Shown here: positions 9,246 to 17,992 of the stretch, piece after piece | Numbering within the stretch: position 1 is the stretch's first letter | Layout: each line of letters begins with the position of its first letter | DNA from: Pelomonas sp. BJYL3 | GTDB lineage: Bacteria > Pseudomonadota > Gammaproteobacteria > Burkholderiales > Burkholderiaceae_C | NCBI RefSeq assembly: GCF_027257975.1 | Contig: NZ_JANZKX010000002.1 | Location: 186,001 to 250,000 of the forward strand | Direction of reading: 5' to 3' | DNA: 64,000 nt | The notes under the pieces: generated by a model | What the model saw: the letters and a program-made list of their open reading frames with translations, nothing else | What the model was told of the DNA's origin: nothing | Databases searched by the model: none | Made by a program: the position numbers and the translations under genes

Positions 9246-9884
9246 ATGGATCCCAGTGCCCAGTCCGCCCAGGTCTTTGACCAGCTGGCGGAGCTGTACC
9301 AGAGCAAGTACATGGACCTCGATCTGTACGACGAGAGCTATGCCCTGCTGGCCGCCCCGCTGCCGCCGCATGCGCGCGTGCTCGATGCCGCCTGCGGCCC
9401 CGGCACCGTGGCGCGCCGCCTGCTGACCTGGCGGCCGGACCTGCAGCTGCTGGGCGTGGACCTGGCGCCGCGCATGGTCGAGCTGGCCCGCGCCGCCGTG
9501 CCGGCCGCGCGCTTCGAGGTGGGCGACTGCCGCCAGCTGCCGGGCGAGGACGGCCGCTGGGATGCCATCGTCTGCGCCTTCGGCCTGCCCTATCTGGACC
9601 CGACGGAAGCCCAGGCCTTCATCGCCCGGGCCGCGCGCCTGCTGGCGCCGGGCGGCCTGCTCTACCTCAGCACCCAGGGCGGCCGCCCCGAGGATTCCGG
9701 CCCGCAGCGCAGCAGCCGCGGTGACGTGGTGCACGTGTGCTTCCATGCGATGGAGGGGCCGGGCAGCGTGGGCGCCTGGCTGACCGAGGCCGGCCTGCAG
9801 CGGCAGTCGCAGGCCCTGCTGCCCTGCCCGGCGAATGCGTCGGTGCAGACGGCGGACTGGTACTGCATCGCCCGCAAGCCATGA
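9246..9884 (+). CDS. Class I SAM-dependent methyltransferase
   Basis: 212-aa methyltransferase. Motif I is VLDAACGPGTVARRLL (about residues 41-56), motif II ends at GVDLAPRMVELAR, and the later strand WDAIVCAFGLPYLD gives the motif corresponding to the catalytic edge. The arrangement resembles UbiE/MenG-like small-molecule methyltransferases, but the substrate is not evident. The next gene starts within its stop (ATGA overlap at 9881), suggesting a two-gene unit. Confidence 0.9.
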   Translation: MDPSAQSAQVFDQLAELYQSKYMDLDLYDESYALLAAPLPPHARVLDAACGPGTVARRLLTWRPDLQLLGVDLAPRMVELARAAVPAARFEVGDCRQLPGEDGRWDAIVCAFGLPYLDPTEAQAFIARAARLLAPGGLLYLSTQGGRPEDSGPQRSSRGDVVHVCFHAMEGPGSVGAWLTEAGLQRQSQALLPCPANASVQTADWYCIARKP

Positions 9885-10315
9885 GCTTCCATGTCTACAT
9901 CGCCCATGCCGGCTTCAAGGACAGCCCGGTAGACCGTGAGCAGTGGCTGGCCGCGGCCCGTGGCCGGCCGGAACTGGTGCCCCTGGGCACGCCGGAGGCG
10001 GCCTGCTTTGCGCTGGCCTCCGACAGCGCCCAGCGCCTCTCGCTCGACCCGCACGGGCTCGTTCACACGCAGAACCCCTCGCGAGAGCTGGTCGTGGTGA
10101 TGTTCGAGTTGGCCGAGGTGCTCGGGGCGGGGGTGTACAGCGAGAAGCTCAAGCGCTACAGCTCCCCGCAGGATTGGGAAGCGCGGACGCGCAGCCATCG
10201 GGCGCAGCACCAGCGCCATCGGGCCCAGCTTCAGCGCGCGCGTCGCAGGACGCAGCTCCTGTGGGCCGCCGGGGCCCTGGGCGTGCTGCTGGTGTGCTGG
10301 CTTCTGCCGGGCTAG
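9881..10315 (+). CDS. Small protein with C-terminal membrane anchor
   Basis: 144-aa protein of unknown family, translationally coupled to the methyltransferase by an ATGA overlap. The N-terminal ~95 residues form a soluble domain (SFHVYIAHAGFKDSPVDREQW and SRELVVVMFELAEVLGAGVY). A very basic, Arg/Gln/His-rich stretch follows (residues ~100-122), and the protein ends in one hydrophobic helix (LLWAAGALGVLLVCWLL), consistent with a tail-anchored topology. Function unknown. Confidence 0.75.
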   Translation: MSFHVYIAHAGFKDSPVDREQWLAAARGRPELVPLGTPEAACFALASDSAQRLSLDPHGLVHTQNPSRELVVVMFELAEVLGAGVYSEKLKRYSSPQDWEARTRSHRAQHQRHRAQLQRARRRTQLLWAAGALGVLLVCWLLPG

Positions 10316-10348
10316 GGCCCCGGCGCGCCGCAGGCGGCGGCCGGGGCC
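10316..10348. terminator. Hairpin between convergent genes
   Basis: A 9-bp perfect stem (GGCCCCGGC with GCCGGGGCC) lies between the ends of the plus-strand gene (10315) and the minus-strand Kelch gene (10386). No T-run is present; it may act as a bidirectional terminator or simply a transcript-end stem. Confidence 0.5.
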
Positions 10349-10385
10349 GTGTCGCCGCCTCAGCAGGCGCGGCGACGCAGGGGCC

Positions 10386-11534
10386 TCAAGGCCAGTAGAC
10401 GGTCACGTCCGCGATGGCCGCACCGCTGTTGTCAATGCCGCCGACGAGGAACACCGCGCCGGTGTTGGCCAGCGTGGCCACGGCCCAGGCGCGCTCCTTG
10501 CGCAGAGTGGCCACGGTCCGGAAGGTGCCGCGGACGGGGTCGTAGCGCTCGATGGAGGGGATGATGGTGTCCGCGCTGAGGCCGCCCAGCACCAGCGCGC
10601 CGCCGTCGTACAGGGCCGTGGCGGCCTCGTAGTCACGGGCCTTCAGAGGGCCGGGCAGCGCCTTGAAGGTCTTGGTGACGGGATCGAAGAGATCAGCGCC
10701 CTGGTTGCTGAGGACCAGCACGCGGCGGGAGCTCAGCTTGAGGGCCTGCGGCGTCTCGTTCTTGAAGTTCAGCGGGGACTCCAGCTGCGTGAAGGTGTTC
10801 GCCACCGGGTCGTACAGCTCGGCCGAGTTGGGGGCGCGGGCGGTCTGCCAATCGGTGCCGCCGACGATCAGGACCTGGCCGGAGTCCAGCAGCGTGGCGG
10901 CGTGATTCGTGCGCGGCGCGACCAGGCGCTGCGGTGTGAGGCTCTCGAACTTGCCGGTGGCGGGGTCGAAGACCTCGGCGGAGAAGGAGACCGTGCCCTG
11001 CCGCAGGCCCTGCCCGCCGGTGATCAGCACCTTGCCGTTCTTCAGCAGCGTGGCCGTGTGGCTGGAGCGCTCCAGCGTCATCGGCGTGGCTGCCAGCTGG
11101 AAGGTCTTGGTGCGGGGATCGAAGAGCTCGGCCGAGCTCAGCGCCAGCACGCGGCCGTCGCCCAGGTCGCCACCGGTCACGAGCACGCGGCCATCGGCCA
11201 GCAGCGTGGCCGTGTGGCCCTGCCGTGCCTGGACCATGCTGCTCAGCTGCTCGACCCGGCCGGTGACGGGGTCGATCAGCTCGGCGGCCACGGTCGCGAG
11301 GCTGCCGCTCTTGCCGCCCAGCACCAGCAGGCGGCCATCGTTCAGCTGGGTCACGGTATGACCCTGGCTGCGGGCGATGTTCAGCCGGATGGGGGCGGCG
11401 ATGCCCACGGTGCTGCCATCGACCCCGGCCAGCGCCGCCGGCGTGGCGGCCACGGCCGCGCTCGATCCCATCAGGGCGCCGGCCAGCAGGCTCAGCACGA
11501 ATCCCAGTCGCACAACTTTTGATTGATTCTTCAT
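10386..11534 (-). CDS. Exported Kelch-repeat (beta-propeller) protein
   Basis: 382-aa secreted or periplasmic protein. A signal peptide (MKNQSKVVRLGFVLSLLAGALMGSSAAVAA) precedes about six Kelch-like blades of ~50 residues with the recurring pattern H-x-A-T-L-L-x-x-G-x-V-L-(V/I)-x-G-G, then SAEL(F/Y)DP and T-x-x-F. Such propellers usually mediate binding, or belong to galactose-oxidase-like folds; no catalytic residues are identifiable. The start at 11534 is chosen because it leads directly into the signal peptide; a TTG at 11573 would add 13 unlikely residues. It is divergent from the lipoprotein at 11844. Confidence 0.85.
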   Translation of the reverse strand: MKNQSKVVRLGFVLSLLAGALMGSSAAVAATPAALAGVDGSTVGIAAPIRLNIARSQGHTVTQLNDGRLLVLGGKSGSLATVAAELIDPVTGRVEQLSSMVQARQGHTATLLADGRVLVTGGDLGDGRVLALSSAELFDPRTKTFQLAATPMTLERSSHTATLLKNGKVLITGGQGLRQGTVSFSAEVFDPATGKFESLTPQRLVAPRTNHAATLLDSGQVLIVGGTDWQTARAPNSAELYDPVANTFTQLESPLNFKNETPQALKLSSRRVLVLSNQGADLFDPVTKTFKALPGPLKARDYEAATALYDGGALVLGGLSADTIIPSIERYDPVRGTFRTVATLRKERAWAVATLANTGAVFLVGGIDNSGAAIADVTVYWP

Positions 11535-11843
11535 GACTTGATGGCGGTGAAGCCAGTTCCTTCGCGAGTGCAAGTAATCCCTTGTGGGGAGTGGATGGCA
11601 TGCGCCCAGGGTGTAGGGGCGTGCCGGCGTGCACTCTAGGGACGCATCAATAACAAATTAGGAAAATGTCCACTGACGAAGTCGACAGGCGCACAGCGCA
11701 GCGGGTGGCGGGTGCCCTCGGTGCCGCTGCGCCGCCACTGGCAGTGCCGGACGTCACGCGCCTGCTGCTTGAGCCTGCGTCTTGCGGAAAGAAGCCTTCG
11801 TCGACAATCCCCGCCTTCAAAAAAACCGATAGATGAGAGAGGG
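11535..11843. other. Divergent intergenic region
   Basis: 309 bp between the Kelch gene and the lipoprotein gene, probably carrying both promoters. A relatively AT-rich patch (about 11641-11675) is the most likely promoter area. No convincing operator or RNA gene was seen. Confidence 0.4.
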
Positions 11844-13466
11844 ATGATGAAGACAGTAGTGCGCAGCCTGAGCTCGAGCCTGAGCCTGAGCCTGGGCCTG
11901 GCCTTGGTACTTGCAGCTTGCGGCGGTGGTGGTGGAAGCAGCGGAACCGACGCCGGAACCACGCCCGTGACGCCCCGCTACCCGACCCGTGGCAGCTACG
12001 CGCCCGTGCTCAAGGTGCTGGGGTCCACGACGGAGCCCCGGCGAGGCCTGTCACTGGTGCACCCGGACGACCCCGGCGTCGAGTACATGATCGAGGACGG
12101 GAGCAAGTCCGTCAGCGACACCCTGACGCTCTATGCCGGTGTGGTGAATGCGGCTGCCGGGCGTGTGGACCAGATCACGCCGCATACGCTGCTGTACATC
12201 GCCGGCGGCATCGTAAGGGCGGTGCCGCTGCTGGCGAACGGGGAGGCGCCGAGCAGCGCCTTGCGCGGCCAGGCAACCCTGTCCATGAGCGCGTGCAGGT
12301 TCATGCAAGAGCCGAACGCCAACAACTATGCCGACCCGACCGCCACAAGGATCGGGGTGATCGCGCAGGGGCCGGACAATCGCTGCGGGACCGCCGACGA
12401 CGTTCCCACGCCCTATTACTACGATCCGGCCTTGAATCTGGTCCAGCTTGTGGGCGGCGGCTCTACCGGCAATTTCGTCCGGGACCCGCAGACGCTGGCA
12501 CCGAGCTACCAGGTCATGCCGTATAGCTTGGTGTCGCCAAGCGCTGCGTATGCGTTCATGCCCTATCCCGGCCCTTCGTTGCGTCGCATGGTGATCAGCT
12601 CGCCCGGCATGGCCGTCATGGAACTGGGCAGCAGCGAGCAGGACATCCAGCTTGTGGCGCTTGACGTGGTCCGCCGCAGCTATGTGGAGCTGGGCCCGGT
12701 CGCCACGGGAGCGAACTGGCAGGCGCTGGGCCATGACGCGTCGGCCTACTACCTCTATCGCAACGCCAGCGCGGCGTCCGGCACGAGCTGGACGGTCCTG
12801 CGGATCAGCAAGTCGCAGCCGCAGGCCGTGCGCATGGCCAGCGGCACCGGCCAGGTCCTGAATGCGGCGATGGGACAAGGCCAGCTGTACCTGACGGTTC
12901 AGCAGCCTGCGGGGAACCGGCTCTATGCAGTCGCCAAGGCAAGCCCGCATGCCTTGGTGCAGCTGGAGGCCACGCCGCCCGACCGCATGAGCGTCGTCCT
13001 GGCCTCTGCGGGGCAGGTCCATCTGTTCCTGCGGGTCAGCGGGGCCGGTGCGAGCGCGACCACCTCCATTGACATGGTGGACGAGGCCGGCGTCGTGCGA
13101 GCGACGGCTGCCAGCGCGCTGCCGCTGGCCCTGGTGGAGCCGGCCTCCATCGACTTCTCCCGCAGCGAGAACCGGACACGCTTCCTCTTTGCGGCCGGCA
13201 TGGGCGCGCAGGGCTATGGCGATGCCAGCCTCCAGTCCTACGACGCCGGCGCGGGCGGCAGCGGGCTGGAGATCGGCCGTCTGCCCGGGACGTCGACCCT
13301 CGGCGGCAGCGCCGTGTTCGCCCACAGCTCGGCGGCGCTGGGCAATGCGGTGGCAGGGCAGGTCGTGTCCTCGGCCAACGGCAGCTTCCTGGCCAACGGC
13401 AGCCGCGTGTTCTCCTTCAAGGCGGACACGCCGAACAGCCTGGTCTTCACAAGCCGGGTTCGCTGA
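11844..13466 (+). CDS. Lipoprotein of unknown function
   Basis: 540-aa predicted lipoprotein. The signal sequence ends in the lipobox LAAC followed by a Gly/Ser linker (GGGGGSSG), typical of surface or periplasmic anchored proteins. The mature part is beta-rich with repeated strand pairs and could be a propeller, but no named domain was recognised. Two adjacent ATGs (11844, 11847) follow a purine-rich GAGAGGG. The signal peptide codons contain an unusual run of the hexamer GAGCCT (SLSLSLGL). The gene ends at a strong terminator. It may work with the divergent Kelch protein; this is inferred only from position. Confidence 0.75.
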   Translation: MMKTVVRSLSSSLSLSLGLALVLAACGGGGGSSGTDAGTTPVTPRYPTRGSYAPVLKVLGSTTEPRRGLSLVHPDDPGVEYMIEDGSKSVSDTLTLYAGVVNAAAGRVDQITPHTLLYIAGGIVRAVPLLANGEAPSSALRGQATLSMSACRFMQEPNANNYADPTATRIGVIAQGPDNRCGTADDVPTPYYYDPALNLVQLVGGGSTGNFVRDPQTLAPSYQVMPYSLVSPSAAYAFMPYPGPSLRRMVISSPGMAVMELGSSEQDIQLVALDVVRRSYVELGPVATGANWQALGHDASAYYLYRNASAASGTSWTVLRISKSQPQAVRMASGTGQVLNAAMGQGQLYLTVQQPAGNRLYAVAKASPHALVQLEATPPDRMSVVLASAGQVHLFLRVSGAGASATTSIDMVDEAGVVRATAASALPLALVEPASIDFSRSENRTRFLFAAGMGAQGYGDASLQSYDAGAGGSGLEIGRLPGTSTLGGSAVFAHSSAALGNAVAGQVVSSANGSFLANGSRVFSFKADTPNSLVFTSRVR

Positions 13467-13482
13467 GAGGGCCTTCGCGCAT

Positions 13483-13518
13483 CTGGGGCCCGCCGCGCGC
13501 GGGCCCCAGTGCCTTTTC
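13483..13518 (+). terminator. Rho-independent terminator
   Basis: Perfect 10-bp stem CTGGGGCCCG / CGGGCCCCAG with a 7-nt loop, followed by TGCCTTTTC. It lies 16 bp after the lipoprotein stop and insulates the downstream GntR operon. Confidence 0.8.
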
Positions 13519-13540
13519 ACGCTTGCTTCTTCTGCCCAAC

Positions 13541-13560
13541 TGTATTACTGTATTGATACA
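13541..13560. promoter_or_regulatory. Candidate YtrA/GntR operator overlapping promoter
   Basis: TGTATTAC followed by the perfect inverted repeat TGTAT-TG-ATACA (13549-13560), 14 bp before the GntR start codon. It is the only AT-rich patch in the gap and overlaps the likely -10 region, so it fits autorepression by the GntR protein. Confidence 0.55.
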
Positions 13561-13574
13561 CAACTCATTCACCC

Positions 13575-13973
13575 ATGAACCCCCTGCACCTCTTCCACAT
13601 CCAGACGGGCTCCACCGAACCCATCTACCGCCAGCTGCTGGAGCAGCTGCGGCGCCTGGTGGCGAGCGCCCAGCTCTCGGCGGGGCAGGAGCTGCCCTCG
13701 GTGCGCGAGCTGGCGGCGCATCTGGCGGTCAACCCGATGACCGTCTCCAAGGCCTACGGGCTGATGGAGGCGGAAGGTCTGGTGGAGCGCCAGCGCGGCC
13801 TGCCCATGCGGGTGGCGGCGCAGCACGGGCGGCGCCAGCCGCTGGGGGCGCGGGTCGAGCTGTTGCGTCCCACGCTGGAGAAGGCCGCCAGCGAAGCCCG
13901 CCAGCTGGAGCTCAAGCCCGCCCAGGCGCTGCAGCTGTTCCAGACCATTCTTGAAGAGGGAGACTCCGCATGA
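13575..13973 (+). CDS. GntR-family regulator, YtrA subfamily
   Basis: 132-aa repressor-type regulator. TEPIYRQLLEQLRRLVASAQLSAGQELPSVRELAAHLAVNPMTVSKAYGLMEAEGLVERQRG is the canonical GntR winged helix; the short (~50 aa) all-helical tail without a ligand-binding domain defines the YtrA subfamily. It overlaps the next gene (ABC ATPase) by ATGA, and the GntR-ATPase-permease order is the standard YtrA cassette, usually derepressed by cell-envelope stress or antibiotics. A candidate operator lies 14 bp upstream. Confidence 0.92.
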   Translation: MNPLHLFHIQTGSTEPIYRQLLEQLRRLVASAQLSAGQELPSVRELAAHLAVNPMTVSKAYGLMEAEGLVERQRGLPMRVAAQHGRRQPLGARVELLRPTLEKAASEARQLELKPAQALQLFQTILEEGDSA

Positions 13974-14896
13974 ACACCCAGACCCTGAACGCCTCCGGCC
14001 TGCAGATGGCCACGCCGCTGTCCAGCCAGTCCGTTGCGCTGTCGCCCGCCCTGGAGCTGCGCGGCCTGAGCCTGCGCTACGGCACGCAGACCGTGCTGGA
14101 CGGCATCGACTGGCAGCTGATGCCCGGCCAGGTGGTGGGCCTGCTGGGCCGCAACGGCGCGGGCAAGACCAGCCTGCTGGAATGCCTGCTGGGCCTGCGC
14201 GACCCGCAGCAGGGCGAGGCGCGGCTCTTCGGCTGCGATGTGCGTGCCCTGGACGACGCCACCCGCGCCCGCATCGGCTATGTGCCCCAGCAGTCCGACC
14301 TCTTCGAGCAGTTCACCCCCGCCCAGCTGCTGGCCTACTTCCGCAGCTTCTACCCGCGCTGGAACGAAGCGCTGGTGGACGGGCTGATGTCGCGCTGGGA
14401 GCTGCCGCGGGACAAGCCCATCGCCAAGCTCTCCGGCGGGCAGCAGCAGCGCCTGTCCATCGTGCGCGCCCTGGCCCATGGGCCGGACCTGCTGGTGCTG
14501 GACGAGCCCGTGGCTGCCCTCGACCCCCTGGGCCGCCGCGACTTCCTGCGCGAGCTGGTGGAGCAGGTGCTGGACCGCGGCACCACGGTGGTCTTCTCCA
14601 CCCACATCCTGTCCGACCTGGAACGGGTGGCCTTCAATGTGGCCTTCATGGCCCGAGGCCGCCTGGCCCTGCAGGCGCCGCTGGACGGGCTGATGGACCA
14701 GTGCCGGATCGCCCAGGGCACGCCCCAGGCCCTGCAGGCCGCCGCGTGCGGCGCCGCGGTGCTGTCACGCCGCACGCTGGGCGAGGGTCAGGAGCGCTGG
14801 CTGCTGCAATGGCCCGAGGGTCAGGTCTTGCCTGACGCCGCGGCCGGCCTGCAGGGCGTGCAGCTGGAAGACCTGTTTGAGGAGCTCACCGCATGA
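13970..14896 (+). CDS. ABC transporter ATPase of the YtrA cassette
   Basis: 308-aa CcmA-like ATPase. Walker A GRNGAGKT, Q-loop YVPQQSDLFEQFTP, signature LSGGQQQR, Walker B LLVLDEPVAALDP and switch His in FSTHILSDLERV are all intact. The C-terminal ~80 residues form the extra domain common in export-type ATPases. A perfect copy of the window's palindromic repeat (14821-14835) lies in this tail and encodes GQVLPD, about 25 residues from the end. It overlaps both neighbours (ATGA), so regulator, ATPase and permease form a tight operon. Confidence 0.93.
   Translation: MNTQTLNASGLQMATPLSSQSVALSPALELRGLSLRYGTQTVLDGIDWQLMPGQVVGLLGRNGAGKTSLLECLLGLRDPQQGEARLFGCDVRALDDATRARIGYVPQQSDLFEQFTPAQLLAYFRSFYPRWNEALVDGLMSRWELPRDKPIAKLSGGQQQRLSIVRALAHGPDLLVLDEPVAALDPLGRRDFLRELVEQVLDRGTTVVFSTHILSDLERVAFNVAFMARGRLALQAPLDGLMDQCRIAQGTPQALQAAACGAAVLSRRTLGEGQERWLLQWPEGQVLPDAAAGLQGVQLEDLFEELTA
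14821..14835 (+). repeat. Palindromic repeat TCAGGTCTTGCCTGA (in CDS tail)
   Basis: Exact 15-bp copy preceded by GGG, in frame near the 3' end of the ATPase gene. Confidence 0.75.
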
Positions 14897-16377
14897 ACGC
14901 CCTTCTTGCCCCCACGAGCCTGCTGCTGTCCGCCCCCTGGCGCTGGCGCCTGAACCAGATGCCGCTGCGCCTGCTGTGGGGCGGCGTGCTGGGGCTGGCC
15001 GCCCTGCTGGGCCTGCTGGCCTGGACCAAGGGCGTCACCGCTGCCGTCTTCGCCGCCGGCCTGGCGGCTGCCGTGCTCTTCGTCATCGCCTGGATGCTGA
15101 CGCTGTCCGGCCTGCGCCGCCAGAACCATCCGCACCTGGCCCGCCTGGTGCCGGCGCATGTGCCGCGCCTGCGCCTGGCCGTCCTGCTGCTGTGGGGCGT
15201 GCCCGTCGTGGTGGCCGGTGCCCTGGCCGCCTGGCTGCAGGCCGATGTCTGGAAGACCGTGCTGGTCACGGCCCTTTGCCTGAGCGTGCTGACCGCCCTG
15301 GTGCGCTGGCCCATGGGCTTCGTGCTGATCTGCTTCGCGCCGCCGGTCCTGGTGCCGCTGCTGCAGGGGAGCGCCCTCGGGCAGGGCCTGGTGCAGGCCT
15401 GGCTGGCCGTCTGGCAGTCCAACCCAGCCTGGCTGTGCCTGCCCCTGCTCGCCGGCCTCGCCCTGTTCCAGATGGACCTGATGGGCCAGGGCGACGCGGC
15501 CCACGCCCGGCGCTACGAGCAGATGCAGCGCCTGCTGGCCTCCATGCAGGACGGGGGCGCAGGCTACAACCCGCGCCACCAGGGCCGCTGGGGCCTGCGC
15601 GTGCTGTGGCTGTTCTCAACGCTGAACCGCTGGTACCTGGCGCGCCTGGTCCGCCGCCCCGAGCCCACGCTGCGCCACGTCCTGGCGCGCCTGGAGCTGC
15701 CGCTGTACGGCAGCGCGCACTGGACCATCGTCGTGGGCAGCATGATGGTCGTGCTGCCGGTGGTCGCGCTGGGCGGGGCGCTGATGTGGCTGCTGCTGCC
15801 TGACATGACACCGCCGGAGATGCACTGGCACGACATCGCCTGGACCTGGCCCCTGATGGCCCTCGGCCAGCTCTTCATGGGGATGATGATGGGCACGATG
15901 TTCAGCCTGGGCACCGCCCTGCAGCGCTCCCGGCGCGAGCAGGCGCTGCTGGTGCTGCTGCCGGGCCTGCCGCAGCAGGGCCAGTTGCGCGCCCGCCTGC
16001 TCGGCCGCCAGGTCCGGCTGATGCTGGGCCTGGCGGTGCCGGGGCTCCTGCTGCTCGGCCAGGCGGCCCTGCCGCCGCCCGGCGCCTTCCTGCAGGGTTT
16101 GGGCGTCGGTGCCCTGCTGGCCAGCCTGCTGCTGCTGCGCCGCTGGGACACCCGGACCTCGCCCGGCAGCACCGGCCTGCTGATCGTGGCCGTGCTCGGC
16201 GCCCTGGCCTGGCATGGCCTGCTGCCAGAGCACTGGGGCGTGGCACAGCGCTGCGGCCTGAGCGGCCTGGTGCTGGCGCTGGTCGCGGGGGCCTGGTTCC
16301 TGGGCCTGCGGCGCCTGCGCGACGAGGCCCTGCCGGCCTTGCCCTGGGGCCGCAACGCCTCCCGCCCCCTGGCCTGA
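14893..16377 (+). CDS. Large ABC-type membrane protein of the YtrA cassette
   Basis: 494-aa very hydrophobic protein with roughly ten to twelve predicted helices arranged in two halves separated by a soluble stretch (residues ~195-275, including NPRHQGRWGLRVLWLFSTLNRWYL). It is translationally coupled to the ATPase and is presumably its membrane partner in an exporter or an envelope-stress extrusion system. No specific family was recognised beyond its context. Confidence 0.8.
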   Translation: MNALLAPTSLLLSAPWRWRLNQMPLRLLWGGVLGLAALLGLLAWTKGVTAAVFAAGLAAAVLFVIAWMLTLSGLRRQNHPHLARLVPAHVPRLRLAVLLLWGVPVVVAGALAAWLQADVWKTVLVTALCLSVLTALVRWPMGFVLICFAPPVLVPLLQGSALGQGLVQAWLAVWQSNPAWLCLPLLAGLALFQMDLMGQGDAAHARRYEQMQRLLASMQDGGAGYNPRHQGRWGLRVLWLFSTLNRWYLARLVRRPEPTLRHVLARLELPLYGSAHWTIVVGSMMVVLPVVALGGALMWLLLPDMTPPEMHWHDIAWTWPLMALGQLFMGMMMGTMFSLGTALQRSRREQALLVLLPGLPQQGQLRARLLGRQVRLMLGLAVPGLLLLGQAALPPPGAFLQGLGVGALLASLLLLRRWDTRTSPGSTGLLIVAVLGALAWHGLLPEHWGVAQRCGLSGLVLALVAGAWFLGLRRLRDEALPALPWGRNASRPLA

Positions 16378-16388
16378 GACCCGCGCCT

Positions 16389-16411
16389 GCCGTCCTGATG
16401 CCATCCTGACG
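16389..16411 (+). promoter_or_regulatory. Direct repeat upstream of the kinase/regulator operon (candidate operator)
   Basis: TCCTGATG (16393-16400) and TCCTGACG (16404-16411) are spaced exactly 11 bp, the geometry of OmpR/PhoB/KdpE-family sites, and end 24 bp before the kinase start. The core is shared with the longer motif in front of kup and of the small membrane gene at 18773, suggesting autoregulation. Confidence 0.5.
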
Positions 16412-16435
16412 CGGGGCCTGCTACCGTAGCGCCCC

Positions 16436-17992
16436 ATGACCCTGCCACCCCTGCTCCAGCGCTGCCTGCCGCCCGCCCTCATCTGGGCGGCGTGCTGGGG
16501 CCTGATGCTGCGGGTGGACGCGCACGTGGAGCTGGCCAACCTGGTGCTGCTGCTGGTGCTGGCGTCCACGCTGAGCACGCTGTGGCTGCCCCTGCTGGCC
16601 TCCATGGTCCTGAGCCTGCTGGCGGTGCTGGCCTTCAACTGGCGCTTCGTCAGCCCCGAGCGCAGCATGGAGCTTCAGGGCTGGAGCCATCTGTGGTTGC
16701 TGGCGACCATGCTGGCGCTGTCCTGGCTGGTGGCCGTGCTGCTGAGCCGGCTGCGGCGCGAGGCGGACGCCGCGCGCCGCCATGCCGAGCAGGCTGACCA
16801 GCTGCGCGCCCTGGGCCAGGCGCTGCGGGACAGCCAGTCTCCCGTCGAGGCCGCTGCGCTGCTGCAGGGGCAGCTCGACGCCCTGCTGCCCACGCCCGCG
16901 CCCCTGCTGCTGGGCGCCGGCCCCTTGCCGCGTGAGAACCGCATGACCGAGGGCCAGCTGCTGATCGGCGATCCTGACGCGGACCAGCTCGCTGGCCTCT
17001 GGGCCTGCTGGCGCCAGGGCGTGCCCTTCGGCCCCGGTACCGGGCGCCACCAGGAGCTGCGGGCCTGGTACCTGCCCTTGCGCGGCCGCCTGGCCAGCCA
17101 TGGCGCGGCCCTGCTGATCCTGCCGGACGCCCTGCATCCCGACCCCGAGCTGCGCGCCCATGCCCAGTCCCTGTGCGACCAGATGGGCCTGGCCCTGGAG
17201 CGCCAGTCGGCCGAGCAGGCCGCGCGCCGCGCCCATGACGAGGCCGAGGGCCAGGCCACCCGCAATGCCCTGCTGGCGGCCATCTCCCACGACTACCGCA
17301 CGCCCCTGGCCACCATCATGGGCGCGGCCAGCTCGCTGCTGGATCAGGGTGAGCGTCAGACCCAGGCCCAGCGCCAGAAGCTGCTCGCCACCGTGCTGGA
17401 CGAAACCCGCCAGCTCTCCCGCATGACCGACAACACCCTGCAGCTGGCCCGCCTGGAGCGCGCCGGCCTGCAGCTGCGCATGGACTGGGAGGCGCCGGAA
17501 GAGGTGGTGGGCGCGGCCCTGCGCCGCGTGCGCCAGCGCCAGGCCCAGGCTGCGCAGCGCGTGCGCCTGCGCGTGGCCAGCGCCCTGCCCCTGCTGCAGT
17601 GCGACGCCGTGCTGCTGGCCCAGCTGCTGGACAACCTGCTGGACAACGCCCTGCGCTATGCGCCGGAGGGGCCCATCGAGCTGCTGGTGCGCCACGAGGC
17701 CGGCGAGCTGCTGATGGCCGTGCGCGACCGCGGCCCCGGCGTGCCGCCGGCCGCGCGGGCGCGCATCTTCGAGCCCTTCCAGCGGGTGGAGGAGCTGGAC
17801 CGCGAACGGCCGGACGCCGCCGGCAGCCGCCGCGGCGCCGGCGTGGGCCTGGCGGCCTGCCGGGCCATCGCCGCAGCCCATGGCGGCAGCCTGCGCCTGC
17901 GGGCCCGCAGCCATGGCGGCTCGAGCTTTGAATGCCGGCTGCCCGTGCAGGCGCCGCCGGCACTGGACACACCGATGGAGGACACGCCATGA
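16436..17992 (+). CDS. KdpD-like sensor histidine kinase without the USP/KdpD N-terminal domain
   Basis: 518-aa membrane kinase. Residues ~10-105 carry four hydrophobic helices of the DUF4118 (KdpD transmembrane) type, followed by a coiled stretch and a GAF-like region, then the H-box AISHDYRTPLATIMGAASSLLD (His about residue 285), N-box LLDNLLDNALRYAP, and G-boxes RDRGPGVPP and RRGAGVGLAACRAIAAAHGG. E. coli KdpD (894 aa) has an extra N-terminal KdpD/USP domain that is missing here. It overlaps the response-regulator gene by ATGA. No kdpFABC operon is nearby, but kup lies 3.5 kb downstream. Confidence 0.9.
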   Translation: MTLPPLLQRCLPPALIWAACWGLMLRVDAHVELANLVLLLVLASTLSTLWLPLLASMVLSLLAVLAFNWRFVSPERSMELQGWSHLWLLATMLALSWLVAVLLSRLRREADAARRHAEQADQLRALGQALRDSQSPVEAAALLQGQLDALLPTPAPLLLGAGPLPRENRMTEGQLLIGDPDADQLAGLWACWRQGVPFGPGTGRHQELRAWYLPLRGRLASHGAALLILPDALHPDPELRAHAQSLCDQMGLALERQSAEQAARRAHDEAEGQATRNALLAAISHDYRTPLATIMGAASSLLDQGERQTQAQRQKLLATVLDETRQLSRMTDNTLQLARLERAGLQLRMDWEAPEEVVGAALRRVRQRQAQAAQRVRLRVASALPLLQCDAVLLAQLLDNLLDNALRYAPEGPIELLVRHEAGELLMAVRDRGPGVPPAARARIFEPFQRVEELDRERPDAAGSRRGAGVGLAACRAIAAAHGGSLRLRARSHGGSSFECRLPVQAPPALDTPMEDTP

